This document shows positions 19,156 through 29,940 of a stretch of 64,000 nucleotides of DNA, piece by piece. Positions within the stretch are counted from its first letter, which is position 1, and every line of letters starts with the position of its first letter. Below the pieces are notes generated by a model. The model made no database searches, had not been told where the DNA came from, and worked only from the letters and a program-made list of their open reading frames with translations. This stretch comes from Semisulcospira habei (lineage: Eukaryota; Mollusca; Gastropoda; Semisulcospiridae). The position numbers and the translations under genes are program-made. The stretch covers positions 53,587,291 to 53,651,290 of the forward strand of contig BTPG01000004.1 in the NCBI GenBank assembly GCA_036245525.1. The letters run 5' to 3'.

Positions 19156-19608
19156 GTTGCCATAGTTGAATTTTGAAAATCCACTGGCCAGAAAAGATCA
19201 GCAACGTCAGACTCTGGGAGAGAACAGAGCAGATAACAGCAGAGAATGAAATTGGGCGAAGAAGATGGGGATGGATTGGTCAGTCTGAGAAAGCCAGCTT
19301 CCAGTATCACTAGGTAGGCATTGTCATGGAACCCCCAGGGAAAAAGGAAAAGAGGCAGGCCGAGAAACACATGGCATCGAGACCTCCAAGCAGACATCAA
19401 GAGACTGGGAACCACCTGGAGTAAAATCGAAGGAGAAGCACAGGACAGGAGTCGCTGGAGGTTTCTCGTCGACGGCCTATACCCTGGGAGGGGTGACAGG
19501 CGTAAGTAAGTAAGTAAATGTGTTAACCCTTTGGCTGTTTATAGTTCATTCTGTTGAGGTGATTCTTCCTGCCGAAAATTGCAGCAAGGTTTGAATTTGT
19601 CCCCTAAA

Positions 19609-19825
19609 GACTATGTTACAGTCCAGGAGACATGTCCACTATGATAGTTCAGTGGAGGTGCAGAATAGCTTGGCATAAAGACTATGTTACAGTCCAGGAG
19701 ACATGTCCACTATGATAGTTCACTGGAGGTGCAGAATAGCTTGGCATGAAGACTATGTTACAGTCCAGGAGACATGTCCACTATGATAGTTCAGTGGAGG
19801 TGCAGAATAGCTTGGCATGAAGAAA
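19609..19825 (+). repeat. 71-bp tandem repeat made from a palindrome arm
   Basis: Three copies start at 19609, 19680 and 19751 with GACTATGTTACAGTCCAGGA. Each contains TGATAGTTCA and AGAATAGCTTGGC, which is the left arm of the GGCGCC palindromes. Confidence 0.88.
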
Positions 19826-20134
19826 TACTGTGTCCCATCCTAATGGGTTTTTTTTTCTTAGAAACTGAAACTATAAAATTTGATCTTTCATTGTTGACAA
19901 TTGTTTATGAGCATAGGAAAAATACTTTTAATCATATTCTGCCACACATTATTTACAAAACACCTGATCTGCACAAATTATACTGACGAGCAACAGAAAT
20001 GCGACATTTTTGCAATCATTGGAAACACTTTAATGTTTCCAATGATTCCAAAATGTTGCATATATTCCAAAAGTCAGATTTCGTTTGCTCGTCAAATTAC
20101 ATTTGATGATGCGATTACTTTTGATCTATCACAG

Positions 20135-20185
20135 GCATCAGTGCTTCACATGTCGTCGCTCTTCCACGCCTTCATTCTCTGCCAG
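20135..20185 (+). CDS. unc79: unc79-like exon D (51 nt)
   Basis: A small phase-0 exon of 17 codons, ASVLHMSSLFHAFILCQ, between CTATCACAG and GTAAGT. It lies between two repeat-rich introns and is easily missed by automated annotation. Confidence 0.82.
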
Positions 20186-20390
20186 GTAAGTGAAATTACA
20201 GGTGATTTTGAGTGTCGTAACATCCACACAAAAAAAAAAACAGTGCACATTTACGTTGATCCATTGGCTGGATCGTTCCTTGGCTTTGGTTTTGTTTCTT
20301 TGCACATACAGCAGCACCTTGTCGTGGGCGACACACCTTGATGAGAGATCACCTGTTATTGGTCACTTAAAATGATGGTGTCAAACCCAG

Positions 20391-20615
20391 TTAACCCTTT
20401 TCATCCTGATATTGCCACTGCTTGAAATAAATTTGATTGTGATAGTTCAAGGGTGGTGCCAGAATAGCTTGGCGCCTCAGGCGCCAAGCTATTCTGGCGC
20501 CAACCTTGAACTAAAATGCTTGATCTGTCAACTAATCTGTAATGTAGCCTTCATAGGGTAGTAAGCAAATTTGTAAAAAATAAAAAAAAATCAGCCTCGG
20601 GATGTTATGGGTTAA
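20391..20615. mobile_element. TTAA palindromic MITE
   Basis: Bounded by TTAACCCTTTTCATCC and GGGATGTTATGGGTTAA. Central dyad AATAGCTTGGCGCC/GGCGCCAAGCTATT. Shares its terminal TTAA with the next element. Confidence 0.82.
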
Positions 20616-21175
20616 CCCCACAGCCACGTTTCTAAAACTTTGGAGGTGTCATCTAATAACTATGTACTAGTAGCAGCAGATGGATGGACCATGATAATTG
20701 AAGGGTACTGCCAGATTAGCTAATGGCGCCATGCTAATCTGGCACTATCTTAGAATTGTCATGGTCAGTTCATCTCGTGCTGTAGGGTGTTGGGGTCTGG
20801 CGCCATGCTAATCTGGCACTATCTTAGAATTGTCATGGTCAGTTCATCTCATGCTGTAGGGTGTTGGGGTCTGGCGCCATGCTAATCTGGCGCTATCTTT
20901 GAATTGTCATGGTCAGTTCATCTCCTGCTGTAGAGTGTTGGTGTCTGGTGCCATACTAATCTGGCACTATCTTTGAATTGTCATGGTCAGTTCATCTCCT
21001 GCTTTAGGGTGTTGGGGTCTGGTGCCATGCTAATCTGGCACTATCTTTGAATTGTCATGGTCAGTTCATCTTGTGCTGTAGGGTGTTGGGGTCTGGCGCC
21101 ATGCTAATCTGGCACTATCTTTGAATTGTCATGGTCAGTTCATCTCGTGCTGTAGGTGTTGGGGTCAAATGAGAT
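20612..21175. mobile_element. TTAA palindromic MITE with amplified right arm
   Basis: Starts TTAACCCCACAGCC at 20612. After the central dyad (TAATGGCGCCATGC), the right arm is repeated about six times with a period near 74 bp to about 21165. The right TTAA end is degraded. Confidence 0.75.
20725..21165 (+). repeat. About 74-bp tandem array of a palindrome arm
   Basis: Units contain GGCGCCATGCTAATCTGGC, then ATTGTCATGGTCAGTTCATC, then GTAGGGTGTTGGGGTC. Six copies with small differences. Confidence 0.85.
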
Positions 21176-21445
21176 AATGACAGGTGACGCTGTTTGCCAT
21201 TTGTCAGCAAAGACAAATATCCTTTTAATGGACAATACATATCTTGAATTTTTTGAGACTTTTTTTGGCAGAGGAGCTGTCTCTAGACCATTATTTCTTG
21301 CAAAAAAAAAGATAGTTGCTGTGTGTCTTTTGACAGCCACATGATATGAAGAAATGCCAGGGCAACAACAGTTTTGTTTAGCACTTTCCCTGCTGAGAAC
21401 AAGGGAACAATTCTAGCATCTAGAATCATGGATCCTTAGCAGCCA

Positions 21446-21565
21446 TTAACCCCGCCCCCCCCCCCCTCCCTCCACTGTGATGATAGATAGTGTAGTGCCA
21501 GATTAGCTAATGGTGCCATGCTAATCTGGCCCTACCTTTGAATTATCATGGTCAGTTCATCTCCC
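21446..21565. mobile_element. TTAA palindromic MITE, truncated
   Basis: Starts TTAACCCCGCCC and contains TGCCAGATTAGCTAATGGTG and the opposite arm to ATGGTCAGTTCATCTCC, where a C-rich tract begins. The right end is missing. Confidence 0.65.
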
Positions 21566-21640
21566 CCCTCCCCCCCTCCCCCCCCTCTCCCCCTCCCCCC
21601 CCCTCTCCCCCTCCCCTCCCCCCCCCCCCCCCCCCCCCAA
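21562..21640. repeat. C-rich low-complexity tract
   Basis: Runs of C separated by single T on the plus strand. Proline-rich frames here are artefacts. Confidence 0.95.
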
Positions 21641-21948
21641 TGTCCCCTAGCTACAACTAGGTGCAGGGGCTCACGACCCTTCCTGACCCAACATTTTAGC
21701 TTTATTCCTTGGACAAACGCAGTTCTTCTGTTGTGAGTTTACAAGGATTTTAGAAACACAATCTGCAGCCACTGGCAATTAAGCACTTATTATGAGCAAT
21801 TTAGACAGAAAAGTGGCACCAGGACTTCTAACCAAAAACATGATATCGTACTTTTGCTGTGTTTGATCTTATAGGCAAAGACAACTAACTCCATTTTAGC
21901 AATATTTTGGTGAGAATGCATTCTCTTTGTTTAATATTTCCTTGCTAG

Positions 21949-22089
21949 TTATGGACGATGTACTGTGAATCTGCGGCGGCCATGCACACTCCCAACAGTC
22001 AGCAGCACTACTTGGACATTGCCATGATCATGGATTTCTGGGCGCGCGTCACCCCGGGCATTCTGCAGCTCCTGTCGCACTCAAAAGTG
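21949..22089 (+). CDS. unc79: unc79-like exon E
   Basis: A 141-nt phase-0 exon encoding 47 residues from LWTMYCESAAAMHTPNSQQH to LLSHSKV. Acceptor TTCCTTGCTAG and donor GTATGT. The next intron is 8.4 kb and holds two large inverted repeats. Confidence 0.83.
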
Positions 22090-22309
22090 GTATGTACCGT
22101 CTGACTACTCATGGCTTTTTGCATGCTTGTGGGATGTTGGACAGCCTGGTTGTGTGTATTTATGTGAGCTGGTCTGTGATTTTGGACCCCAAAACCACAC
22201 ACCAGCCCACAGACTGCACACATTTTCAGGTGGGAATTTTATCTGCATAGGCTAGAGAATTTTTAGGCATCCATCAGCTAGTCTTTTTTTTATTTATTTA
22301 CTTGCCTTG

Positions 22310-22410
22310 TGCACTATATGTAAATTAGATAGGCAACAGCAAGTTATAAAAATGGTTGTCCCAACCAAGACTCTCACCGTTGTAAATAAAGAGTCATTGT
22401 CATTGTCACG
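22310..22410 (+). mobile_element. Non-LTR 3' tail (same type as 241-345)
   Basis: Matches 241-345 from CACTATATGTAAATTAGAT through CACCGTTGTAAATAAAGAGT and then CATTGT repeats. Confidence 0.65.
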
Positions 22411-22679
22411 CTCTGAAGTGGTACGACAAGCCTGGCTATGGTCTACCCTCGCGCTGGTGTTGCATCCTTTTTTTCTCTTTTTTCTGGTTCCTTTCTACTT
22501 CCGTAACATTTCTCCAGAGTGGACACATAATGAGGAGTTGGGTTTCTGATGAATACATCATTTTTTGCTGTACAGCAGAACCTGTTTTGAGCGACCATCC
22601 TAATGAGAGATCACCTGTCATTAAAGACCATCATTCATGTGGCTGTCGCTGTGACCGTGGCTGGCGCAAATGATGGTCT

Positions 22680-22887
22680 TTAACTCCTTGTACCCCAACA
22701 CCAAAATCCCCAAATGTTGCCGTTGTCCTCTGAAGACTGCTTTGCAGTGCAGGACACAGATCGACCATGATAGTTCAAGGGTGATGCCAGAATAGCTTGG
22801 CGCCCATGGGCGCCAAGCTATTCTGGCATCACCCTTGAACTATCATGGTCGATCCTTATGTGGTGTGTCTGGGGCAGAATGAGTTAA
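22680..22887. mobile_element. TTAA palindromic MITE
   Basis: Bounded by TTAACTCCTTGTACCCC and GGCAGAATGAGTTAA. The central dyad from GATCGACCATGATAGTTCAA through GGCGCC is nearly perfect over about 100 bp. Confidence 0.85.
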
Positions 22888-23493
22888 TGACAGGTGACAC
22901 TTGTGGCCATCAAGAGTTTTTGAGAGAGCGCCCGTCTTTTTTTTTAGACCATTTTTCTCTTGCAAAACAGTTATACTGTATTCGGCAAGCGTGCATGAAA
23001 TTCATAACTACATCAGCTCATTATGTACACTATACTCCCATCAGCTTAGTTTCTGTTGCATTTTGAATGCAGTTGAGCCACGCATGCTTTCCTATTTAAT
23101 CCTAACCTCTCAGAACTTCCAGGTTTTTTTCTTTCACTTCAAGGCCATGTGGTGGGGATGGGTTGAGCATGACAGCTCACATGGGCAGTGCCTCCTTAGG
23201 TTGAGACCTCTCTTGGCACCAAGCTAAGCAGGTGCTACTCATCAACTGTCAAGATTATTTAATCTCCTGCATCGTGCGTTAAGCATGATAATGAAAGTTT
23301 CACCATTTTGGCTCTTGAAGTTAAAGAACCAGTCAGATGAACCCTTTGGCAGTTGGCAGTCGACAAAACGGGCTGCCAGCAACCAAACAGTTGAAGCTGC
23401 AAAATATTTGTGACTTTATTTGTAATGATTCATGAGCTCATTTGAGATGTGTTCCATGCAGATAGGCAAAGGACGAAGTTGGCATGCATGACG

Positions 23494-23652
23494 TTAACCC
23501 ATTTAGCACCAATGCACCACAGCTGGAGGTGGATCGACCATGTACTTCAAGGGTAGTGCCAGACCTGATGGCACCAAGCTTATCTGGCACTACCGTGTGT
23601 CCTCATGGTGGATCCGTCTCCTGCTGTAGTGCATTGGGGCTAAATGGGTTAA
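23494..23652. mobile_element. TTAA palindromic MITE
   Basis: TTAACCCATTTAGCACC on the left and GGGGCTAAATGGGTTAA on the right. The dyad centre is CCAGACCTGATGGCACCAAG, partly decayed. Confidence 0.82.
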
Positions 23653-23806
23653 CTTCATTTGCCATGTACATGCGTATGTTGCACAATCTCAAATGAATCC
23701 ACCCCTTTGTGCAAGCAGGCATCGGTACTTTTTGCAGCGCCTGGTGGCTGTATGCTCATAGGGGTTAATCTTTACTGCTGCTTTACAGTTCACTCATTTT
23801 GATTTA

Positions 23807-23991
23807 TTAACCCATTCAGCCCTGACACTACAGCAGGAGATGCGTTGACCATGATAATTCAAGGGTAGTGCCAGATTAGCTTGGCGCCTGTTGGCGCCAA
23901 TCTAATCTGGCACTACCCATGAATTATCATGGTCGATCTAGATGACGCCTCCAACATTTGGGAAATACGTGCGCCGGGCTGAATGAGTTAA
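23807..23991. mobile_element. TTAA palindromic MITE
   Basis: TTAACCCATTCAGCCC and GGGCTGAATGAGTTAA ends. Long dyad about TTGGCGCCTGTTGGCGCCAA. Its right TTAA is shared with the palindrome that follows. Confidence 0.88.
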
Positions 23992-24058
23992 CCCCCCTTG
24001 CATGCAGCCACCGGTACTATGAACAATACGGGTGGCTGCATGCACATTGGGGTGATTT
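23988..24058. repeat. Short TTAA palindrome (GCATGCAGCCACC type)
   Basis: TTAACCCCCCTTGCATGCAG and its opposite arm GTGGCTGCATGC surround CGGTACTATGAACAATACGG. A similar, weaker unit is at 23700-23768. Confidence 0.6.
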
Positions 24059-24059
24059 A

Positions 24060-24929
24060 GCTTCATTTTCTGCATGATTCATCTTTGTTTATTTCATCAT
24101 TAATTCTCGACACCGTCTGAAGGACAAGCCGACCCGAGAGGTTTGCTCTTGGTTCTATTCTATTCTCATCGGTATTGTGATGCCTTCAGTGTTGTTTTTG
24201 GCGGCTGTTTCACATCTACTTTTGAGATACATGTACTATCCTTCGTATTTACACATCCGTACTCTGTTTTAAGGCATAGACTGTTGGTAGTGGTTTTTGT
24301 TGCGCGGATTCCTGCAGGAATCCTTGCAAAATAAAACTGCTACTGATGGCCAGCAGGCCAGACATTTGCATTAAAATAAAATAAAATCTGCCAATAAATA
24401 TATTTTTAAAAGTTATGACACAATAAAATCAACCAAATACAATAAAATACATAATTTAAAATACATATTGTAAAAGAACATATTTGTCAGGTTTGTGTTT
24501 TCAGCTTTGCAATGTCTGTACACACAGGATCAGTGTAAATGTGTATGACATGAAAAAATGTGTTACTTTTACTCTGACAGTCGTGTTGAAAGGACAGTAA
24601 TGTGAACACACCATCCCGCATAAGACACAGGAACAGTCGTTTGTTAAGATTGCATGTTGGCATTCCTATCAGCTCTGGCTGTAAAACGTTCTTTCTGTCA
24701 GTCACTAGATTCCAGACCCAGTTAGTTGGCTATCTGAAAGATTTGTGCATGTACATACTCCGCAGGCACTCAACAAAAATGTGTAGGGCATCCGAAAGGT
24801 GCACGATTCATCCCAAAATATTGCAATAAAAGCGACCCCAGCAATTTTGATGGCAGTGCCTGAAGCAGTCACCTTTTTGGTCTGGAGTGCCTGAAGCACC
24901 GAAGCAAAAAGAGCTGTCACCAGCCAGAG
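24060..24929. other. Unassigned intronic sequence
   Basis: AT-rich, with A-rich stretches near 24345-24470. Short open frames are present on both strands but none resembles a known domain. Confidence 0.4.
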
Positions 24930-25185
24930 GGTTAGCCCTTCGACTTTGGTATCAGTTTCAGCCCACTTAATCAAATTTCAAATATAAACGATTTCAATTT
25001 GCAAAAACTTCAGTAGCTCGCTTGAGCTTGCCCTTAGCACCACGTGTATGTCCTGTGCTTATGTACAGCGTGTGAGTGAACGCGCGTGATTCACGTGAGC
25101 GTGCTTGTTGGGTTCAGTTCACGGCGGCGCTTTGAGCCGATTTTCAATTGGAATAAAGCGCCTATTTAATGCGCTGATTTATTTA
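24930..25185 (+). mobile_element. tRNA-derived SINE, 3' body only
   Basis: Matches the 3' body of the SINEs at 26513 and 27060: CCACTTAATCAAATTTCAAA, then TAGCACCACGTG, then CACGTGAGCGTGCTTGTTGG. The tRNA-like head is missing. Confidence 0.7.
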
Positions 25186-25195
25186 TTTATTTATT

Positions 25196-25384
25196 ATTTA
25201 GCCCAGGGATTGATTGGCCATAATTCAAGGGTAGTGCCAGATTAGCTTGGTGCCATCAGGCGCCAAGCTAATCTGGCACTACCCTTGAATTATTGTGGTC
25301 AATCCATCTCATGCAGCTTGTACATAGTCCTTTGGTGACACCTCCACAATTTGGAAAATGCGGCCATGGGGGTAAATGGGTTAA
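25196..25384. mobile_element. TTAA palindromic MITE
   Basis: Long dyad ATAATTCAAGGGTAGTGCCA to its complement around GCCATCAGGCGC. Right end GGTAAATGGGTTAA; the left end is merged with a (TTTA)n tract. Confidence 0.8.
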
Positions 25385-25596
25385 ATCCGTTGACAGCAAT
25401 GAGGTCTAGTGGGTGTGTGTCTATTGTACAGCTGCATATATCAAACTTTTCAATTTCCTTTGAAAAGATACGCACTCATGCTTGATCTCGATGGACGCTT
25501 CATTCACATGATGGACAGTAAAATCATGTGTGTTAGAGCATCGACCTGGTATGCCCTGTGAACACAAAAGACAGTGTCTGTTTTTTACAAAAAGGA

Positions 25597-25632
25597 AGAT
25601 TTTCACTGTATTGCAGTGAAAATCTCGCTTTA
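25597..25632. repeat. Short hairpin of the AGATTTTCA type
   Basis: AGATTTTCACTGTATTGCAG pairs with its continuation CTGCAATACAGTG-like arm TGAAAATCTCGC. Similar hairpins occur at 28750-28783 and 44150-44182. Confidence 0.6.
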
Positions 25633-25699
25633 CACGAATGTGGATTTACCAATACATCTCCTGAAAGTACTGGGGAGGAAAAGCAAAAAAAAAAAACAT

Positions 25700-26311
25700 G
25701 CTTAAAGCATGTTCTTAATTAAACGAACTTTAGTTCAAGAACTCTGACGATCTAGAGTTCACGATCTCGGGCGAACCAGGTTGGTTCTTAATTGGACGAT
25801 CTAAAGATACGGCGAACCTGAAGTAGTTCACGAACCTCGGCAAACCATAGTTCGCTGTCGGAAAAAGTTCGCTCAACGTGTTGAGCGATTCAAGGCGAAC
25901 CTTTTCTCTGATTGGTCAAAACTGTTACCCTCTTCTGCGTTGGAGAAAAGAAGATAGTCACCGATTCAAACAAATATGACGGACGGCAGTATTTCACTCG
26001 TGCGAAGAACAAGACCTATTTTTTATTGATTTGTGGGAGGCACAACGCTGTTTGTGGGATCGCTACTGCAAGAAGTACAAAAACAAAACTCATCCAAATC
26101 GCGAAGAGGCATAGCGGCAGCCATTTTGAACACCTTCGCAGACAGTAAGTACGCCGAATCAAGCACTTCAGTAAAGAAAGAGAACCATGGCAAACCTGGT
26201 TTGCTGAAGTTTGCCTAGGTTCGTTCAACCTCAATTAAGAAACAAACCAAAAGATCGCCGATCTTCTCCGATCTAAGTTTGCCGATCTAAAGTTTGTCCA
26301 ATTATGAACAG
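25700..26311. mobile_element. Candidate MITE with 32-bp imperfect inverted ends
   Basis: CTTAAAGCATGTTCTTAATT at the left and the reverse complement of ATTATGAACAGCTTTAAG at the right match with several differences. Internal GAACCTCGGCAAACC and AAGTTTGCCTAGGTTCG also pair. About 610 bp with no coding capacity. Superfamily unknown. Confidence 0.55.
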
Positions 26312-26425
26312 CTTTAAGAAAGACAGTTACAATGCAGTTTATTAAATTGTGGGGTTAAATCCTTTATCAAAATAGACATACAAACGCTTCACATTGCTCT
26401 ACTTAGCTTTTCTTTGGTGAGATGC
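26312..26425 (+). repeat. Interspersed repeat shared with 57890-58015
   Basis: Both contain an AAAGACA(G/A)TTACAA start and end with CTTTGGTGAGATGCCA. The copies are diverged. Family unknown. Confidence 0.5.
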
Positions 26426-26512
26426 CAGCTTGCATCTGTGGGCATCATGCCTCAGTGGGCCCACGCACTGCTGTGGGCCTGCAGTGTGTGGGCCCTCTGC
26501 AACTGTCATGGG

Positions 26513-26905
26513 TCCCAGGAGCGCTTCGTGGCAGAGTGGTAAAGGCACTTGCCACCAATGCTAAAGATGCGAGGTTCAATACCGGGTTCCAGCGTCAGAT
26601 TTTTCTCCTTTAAATTAACTAGTAAGTGTCAGCGTTAATTGAGGCACACCGTCGAGGGTTCTTTCTCTGGGTACTCCGGCTCTTCAGGCCACTTTATAAA
26701 TTATTTCAAATACAAGCGATCAAAATTTCCGAAACCTCAGTAGCTGAGCTGATCCTTCACACCACGTGAATGTCCCGTGTTTGTCTTCAAAGTGAGTGTG
26801 TGTCACATGAGCGTGCGTGTTGGGTTCAGTTCGCGGCGCTTTAAGGCAATTTGCAGAATTGGGTAAAGCACCTATATAATAACTGGTGTTATTATTATTA
26901 TAAGT
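26513..26905 (+). mobile_element. tRNA-derived SINE
   Basis: The head carries RNA polymerase III box A-like TGGCAGAGTGGTAAAGGC and box B-like GGTTCAATACC, as in tRNA genes but with a poor cloverleaf. A body with CACCGTCGAGGGTTCTTTC and CACGTGAATGTCC leads to a (TTATTA) tail. It faces an opposite copy at 27060-27398. Confidence 0.8.
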
Positions 26906-26928
26906 AATAATAATAATAATACATAGTA

Positions 26929-27059
26929 TTTATATGGCGCATTTCTCATATTTATAATATTACTCAATGCGCAGGACATAGGCGCGAACTGAACCCAACC
27001 TGCGCATTGAGTTATATTATAAATATGAGAAATGCGCCATATAAATACCATGTAATAAT
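26929..27059. repeat. Palindromic LINE/SINE-tail insert
   Basis: ATATGGCGCATTTCTCATAT and its complement occur on either side of a remnant of SINE tail (GGCGCGAACTGAACCCAACC). It appears that tail sequence was inserted into the minus-strand SINE. Confidence 0.6.
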
Positions 27060-27398
27060 AATAACAAGCACGCTCACGTGAATCCCCTCACACACTGTAC
27101 ATAAACACAGAACATTCACGTGGTGCTAAGGGCAAGATCAAGCGAGCTATTAAAATTTTGGAAATTATTTAAATCGTTTTTTTATATTTTTGAAATTTGA
27201 TTAAGTGGACTGAAATTAATACCGAATTCGTGGGGGAGGAAAGAGCCGGAGTACCTGGAGAAAGAACCCCCCGATGGTCCGCCCGAATTAATGGTGACAC
27301 TTACTAGAGGAGAAAAGTCCGATGCCGGAACTGGGTATTGAACCTCGCACCTCTTGCATTGGTGACAGGCGCTTTTACCACTGCGCCACGGACCGCCC
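27060..27398 (-). mobile_element. tRNA-derived SINE, inverted copy
   Basis: On the minus strand it starts GGGGCGGTCCGTGGCGCAGT with box B GGTTCAATACC, then the same body as 26513-26905. Its 3' tail is interrupted by the insert at 26929-27059. Confidence 0.8.
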
Positions 27399-27654
27399 CA
27401 AGTCGAGCATAATGTGCTTGTTTTCATGTCTCTTTTGAAACAATTAACCCTTATCATTCGGAATACACCAGTGTGTGAAATAAGTTTGACTAAAATAGCA
27501 TTTAAAATGGGGTGCAGGATAACATTTATCGGCAATGTCTACTGCACATCAGTTGCATTGAATATCGGAATTAGCGTCTGCACAGGTTTAATTGTGTTGT
27601 GGTTGTCTTTTCTAAGCACCTTTCTTTCTTCGTTGAGATTTTCGTTGTGTTTTA

Positions 27655-27945
27655 CACACTTGGCAGTCCCCAGTTAGTCCACCTTTTCCATTCACAGGGC
27701 CGTGGTGTTTTACACACTCGGCAGTCCCCTGTTAGTCCACCTTTTCCATTCACAGGGCCGTGGTGTTTTACACACTCGGCAGTCCTCTGTTAGTCCACCT
27801 TTTCCATTCACAGGGCCGTGGTGTTTTACACACTCGGCAGTCCCCTGTTAGTCCACCTTTTCCATTCACAGGGCCGTGGTGTTTTACACACTCGGCAGTC
27901 CCCTTTTAGTCCACCTTTTCCTTTCACAGGGCCGTGGTGTTTCTC
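27655..27945 (+). repeat. 58-bp tandem repeat, five copies
   Basis: Unit CACACTCGGCAGTCCCCTGT followed by TAGTCCACCTTTTCC and CACAGGGCCGTGGTG. Copies differ by one or two bases. Confidence 0.92.
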
Positions 27946-28059
27946 AAAGTTCCAGACTATAAGTGACAAAATCCGTGGGGTAGTATCTTGACAAGACAGC
28001 TGCAGGAGATGAGTCAAACATGATAGCTATAGGATAGTGCCTGATTAGCTTGGGGCCTG

Positions 28060-28786
28060 GACAGGCCCATGTCTTGTTCCATCTGTATTGTACATCCATT
28101 AGTGTTGTGTTTTGCAGCAGTGGCATGCACATTTACATCGGTGTTCCTAGAAACATGTACATCCATTGTGTCACTGTTTAATGGAAAATGATGTATCACT
28201 GTATGCACTTTACACTGCTAGATGCCAGCACCGCACCAGAAACACAAACAGACAACACGAGGACACATTATGGATTATTTCTCTAAGGCAGTGAATATCA
28301 CATGAATGAACTGTTTTGTTATTTGTCTATTATTTCACATGAGTGTTCATCTTATTTCTTTATTCAGGCGCCTGTGTTTTCTCCTTTTTATTCGCTTTTA
28401 GACTTGAGTACCACGTGAATTATTGTCATGTCGTATTTGTATTTTGAAAACCTCAGAGACTGATGGCAATTTAACTTGAATTTAACTTGAAGATGTGAAT
28501 TTTTTTGTGTAAAGTGGACCTTTTTTTTTCTTTTGGATTTCTGTTTTTTTCTACATCATTGCTGTTATTTATTATTATTTTTTCTTATTTTTGGTTTTTA
28601 TTTGTCCTTGCCTTAGTCATGTTCCTTTTTGTATGATTTATTTTCACTTGAGCTTGGTAGACTTGCAGTGTTGTGTTGCTTGATCTCATTCAAGATGTGC
28701 CCTACATAGACCTGCTGTTACTTGGCAAAAGTCCAATGTTGAGGAAAGCTAGATTTTCATTGTTATGCAATTAAAATCTTGCTTGT
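28060..28786. other. Unassigned intronic sequence
   Basis: AT-rich with T-rich stretches. Half of a GGCGCC-type palindrome is recognisable near 28010-28070. No coding signal was found. Confidence 0.4.
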
Positions 28787-29001
28787 TTAAACTCTTTTCA
28801 TCCTGATACACTATTGCTTGAAATACATTTGACTATGATAGTTCAAGGGTGGTGCCAGAATAGCTTGGCGCCTGGGGCGCCAAGCTATTCTGACACCACC
28901 CTTGACCTAAAATGGTTGATCTATCTCGTAATCTGTAATGCAGCCTTCATGGGACAATAAGCAAAATTGTAAAAAGTCAGCCTCAGGATGTAATGGGTTA
29001 A
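28787..29001. mobile_element. TTAA palindromic MITE
   Basis: Closely similar to 20391-20615 along its whole length. TTAAACTCTTTTCATCCTGA left end and GGATGTAATGGGTTAA right end; dyad about CTTGGCGCCTGGGGCGCCAA. Confidence 0.83.
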
Positions 29002-29052
29002 GCATGGCTTTTGCCAAATAACAGCAGATATGGTGAAGGAAGTTGACTCATT

Positions 29053-29165
29053 CGAGACATTCAGCATCCAGATGCATGGCTAAAAAAGCTACAGGCATCT
29101 GGTTGCAGCAGACCTCGAATGCCTTGCTGTTGTAGACACGCTGCATACCCAAAACAGTATGCAAA
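29053..29165 (-). repeat. Repeat shared (inverted) with the spacer at 29668-29762
   Basis: CGAGACATTCAGCATCC through ACACGCTGCATACCC matches the reverse complement of 29668-29762 with a few differences. Confidence 0.8.
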
Positions 29166-29190
29166 GCATGTCTGTAAGTGGCAGGCTAAA

Positions 29191-29282
29191 TTAACCCTTT
29201 GGCTGTCAGTAGCACTGTAAGTTTTGATGATTCCTGCAGGAATCATGATGACTAAATCCGCTGCCAATGGTCAAAGGGTTAA
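29191..29282. mobile_element. Short TTAA palindromic unit (TTTGGCTGTC type)
   Basis: TTAACCCTTTGGCTGTCAGT and ATGGTCAAAGGGTTAA ends, about 92 bp, with a GATTCCTGCAGGAATC centre. Related ends are at 19515 and 46490-46551. Confidence 0.75.
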
Positions 29283-29477
29283 TTTGATGCATATCTGTGG
29301 ATGGCGTGTCACCGATCATGAGTTGAACGTTTCATTTTGGCCATACATCAGAATCACAGCTGTTTTAAGAGATTGAAGTTGAAGGGGTTACTGACGTTTT
29401 TTTTTAGCCTAGCAAGTCACATCGCATAGCACGTGTCACATTGTAACAATAAGCTGCTGGCGTCACAACTGTTGTTA

Positions 29478-29920
29478 ATGTTAAGTATATGTACTCACAA
29501 ACCAGATAGGTGAGGCTAGTGCTGGTAGAATTGTACACAAACCAAGGGGAATCACTCAGCGCTGGAGAGACAAACAGATCGCCTGCCCCTGCCTATCAGG
29601 CACCCAATCGCCAGCCCACAGAGAAATACGCAGGTATAGAACAAGACAATCATCTACATCCTCTTTTGGGTACGCAGCGTGTCTACAACATCAACGCATT
29701 CGAGGCTTGCTGCAACCAGATGCACAGCTTTTTTAGCCATGCATCCGGATGCTGAATGTCTCGAAAGAGGATGTAGATGATCGTCTTGTTCTATACCTGC
29801 GTATTTCTCTGTGGGCTGGCGATTGGGTGCCTGATAGGCAGGGGCAGGGGATCTAACTGTTGGTCTGTCTAGTGCTGAGTGAATCCCCTTGGTTTGTGTA
29901 TAAGTATATGTACTTTAATA
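29478..29920. repeat. Large inverted repeat, 100-bp spacer
   Basis: The arm at about 29530-29667 (ACAAACCAAGGGGAATCACT to CATCTACATCCTCTTT) is complementary to 29763-29910. The spacer is the repeat also found at 29053-29165. In an intronic RNA it would form a duplex of about 140 bp. Confidence 0.85.
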
Positions 29921-29940
29921 GCAGATCAAATCTACGTGCT

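Noticed and set aside
26513..26605. Functional tRNA gene
   Set aside because: Box A and B are present, but the cloverleaf is poor and the head is followed by a SINE body shared with other copies.
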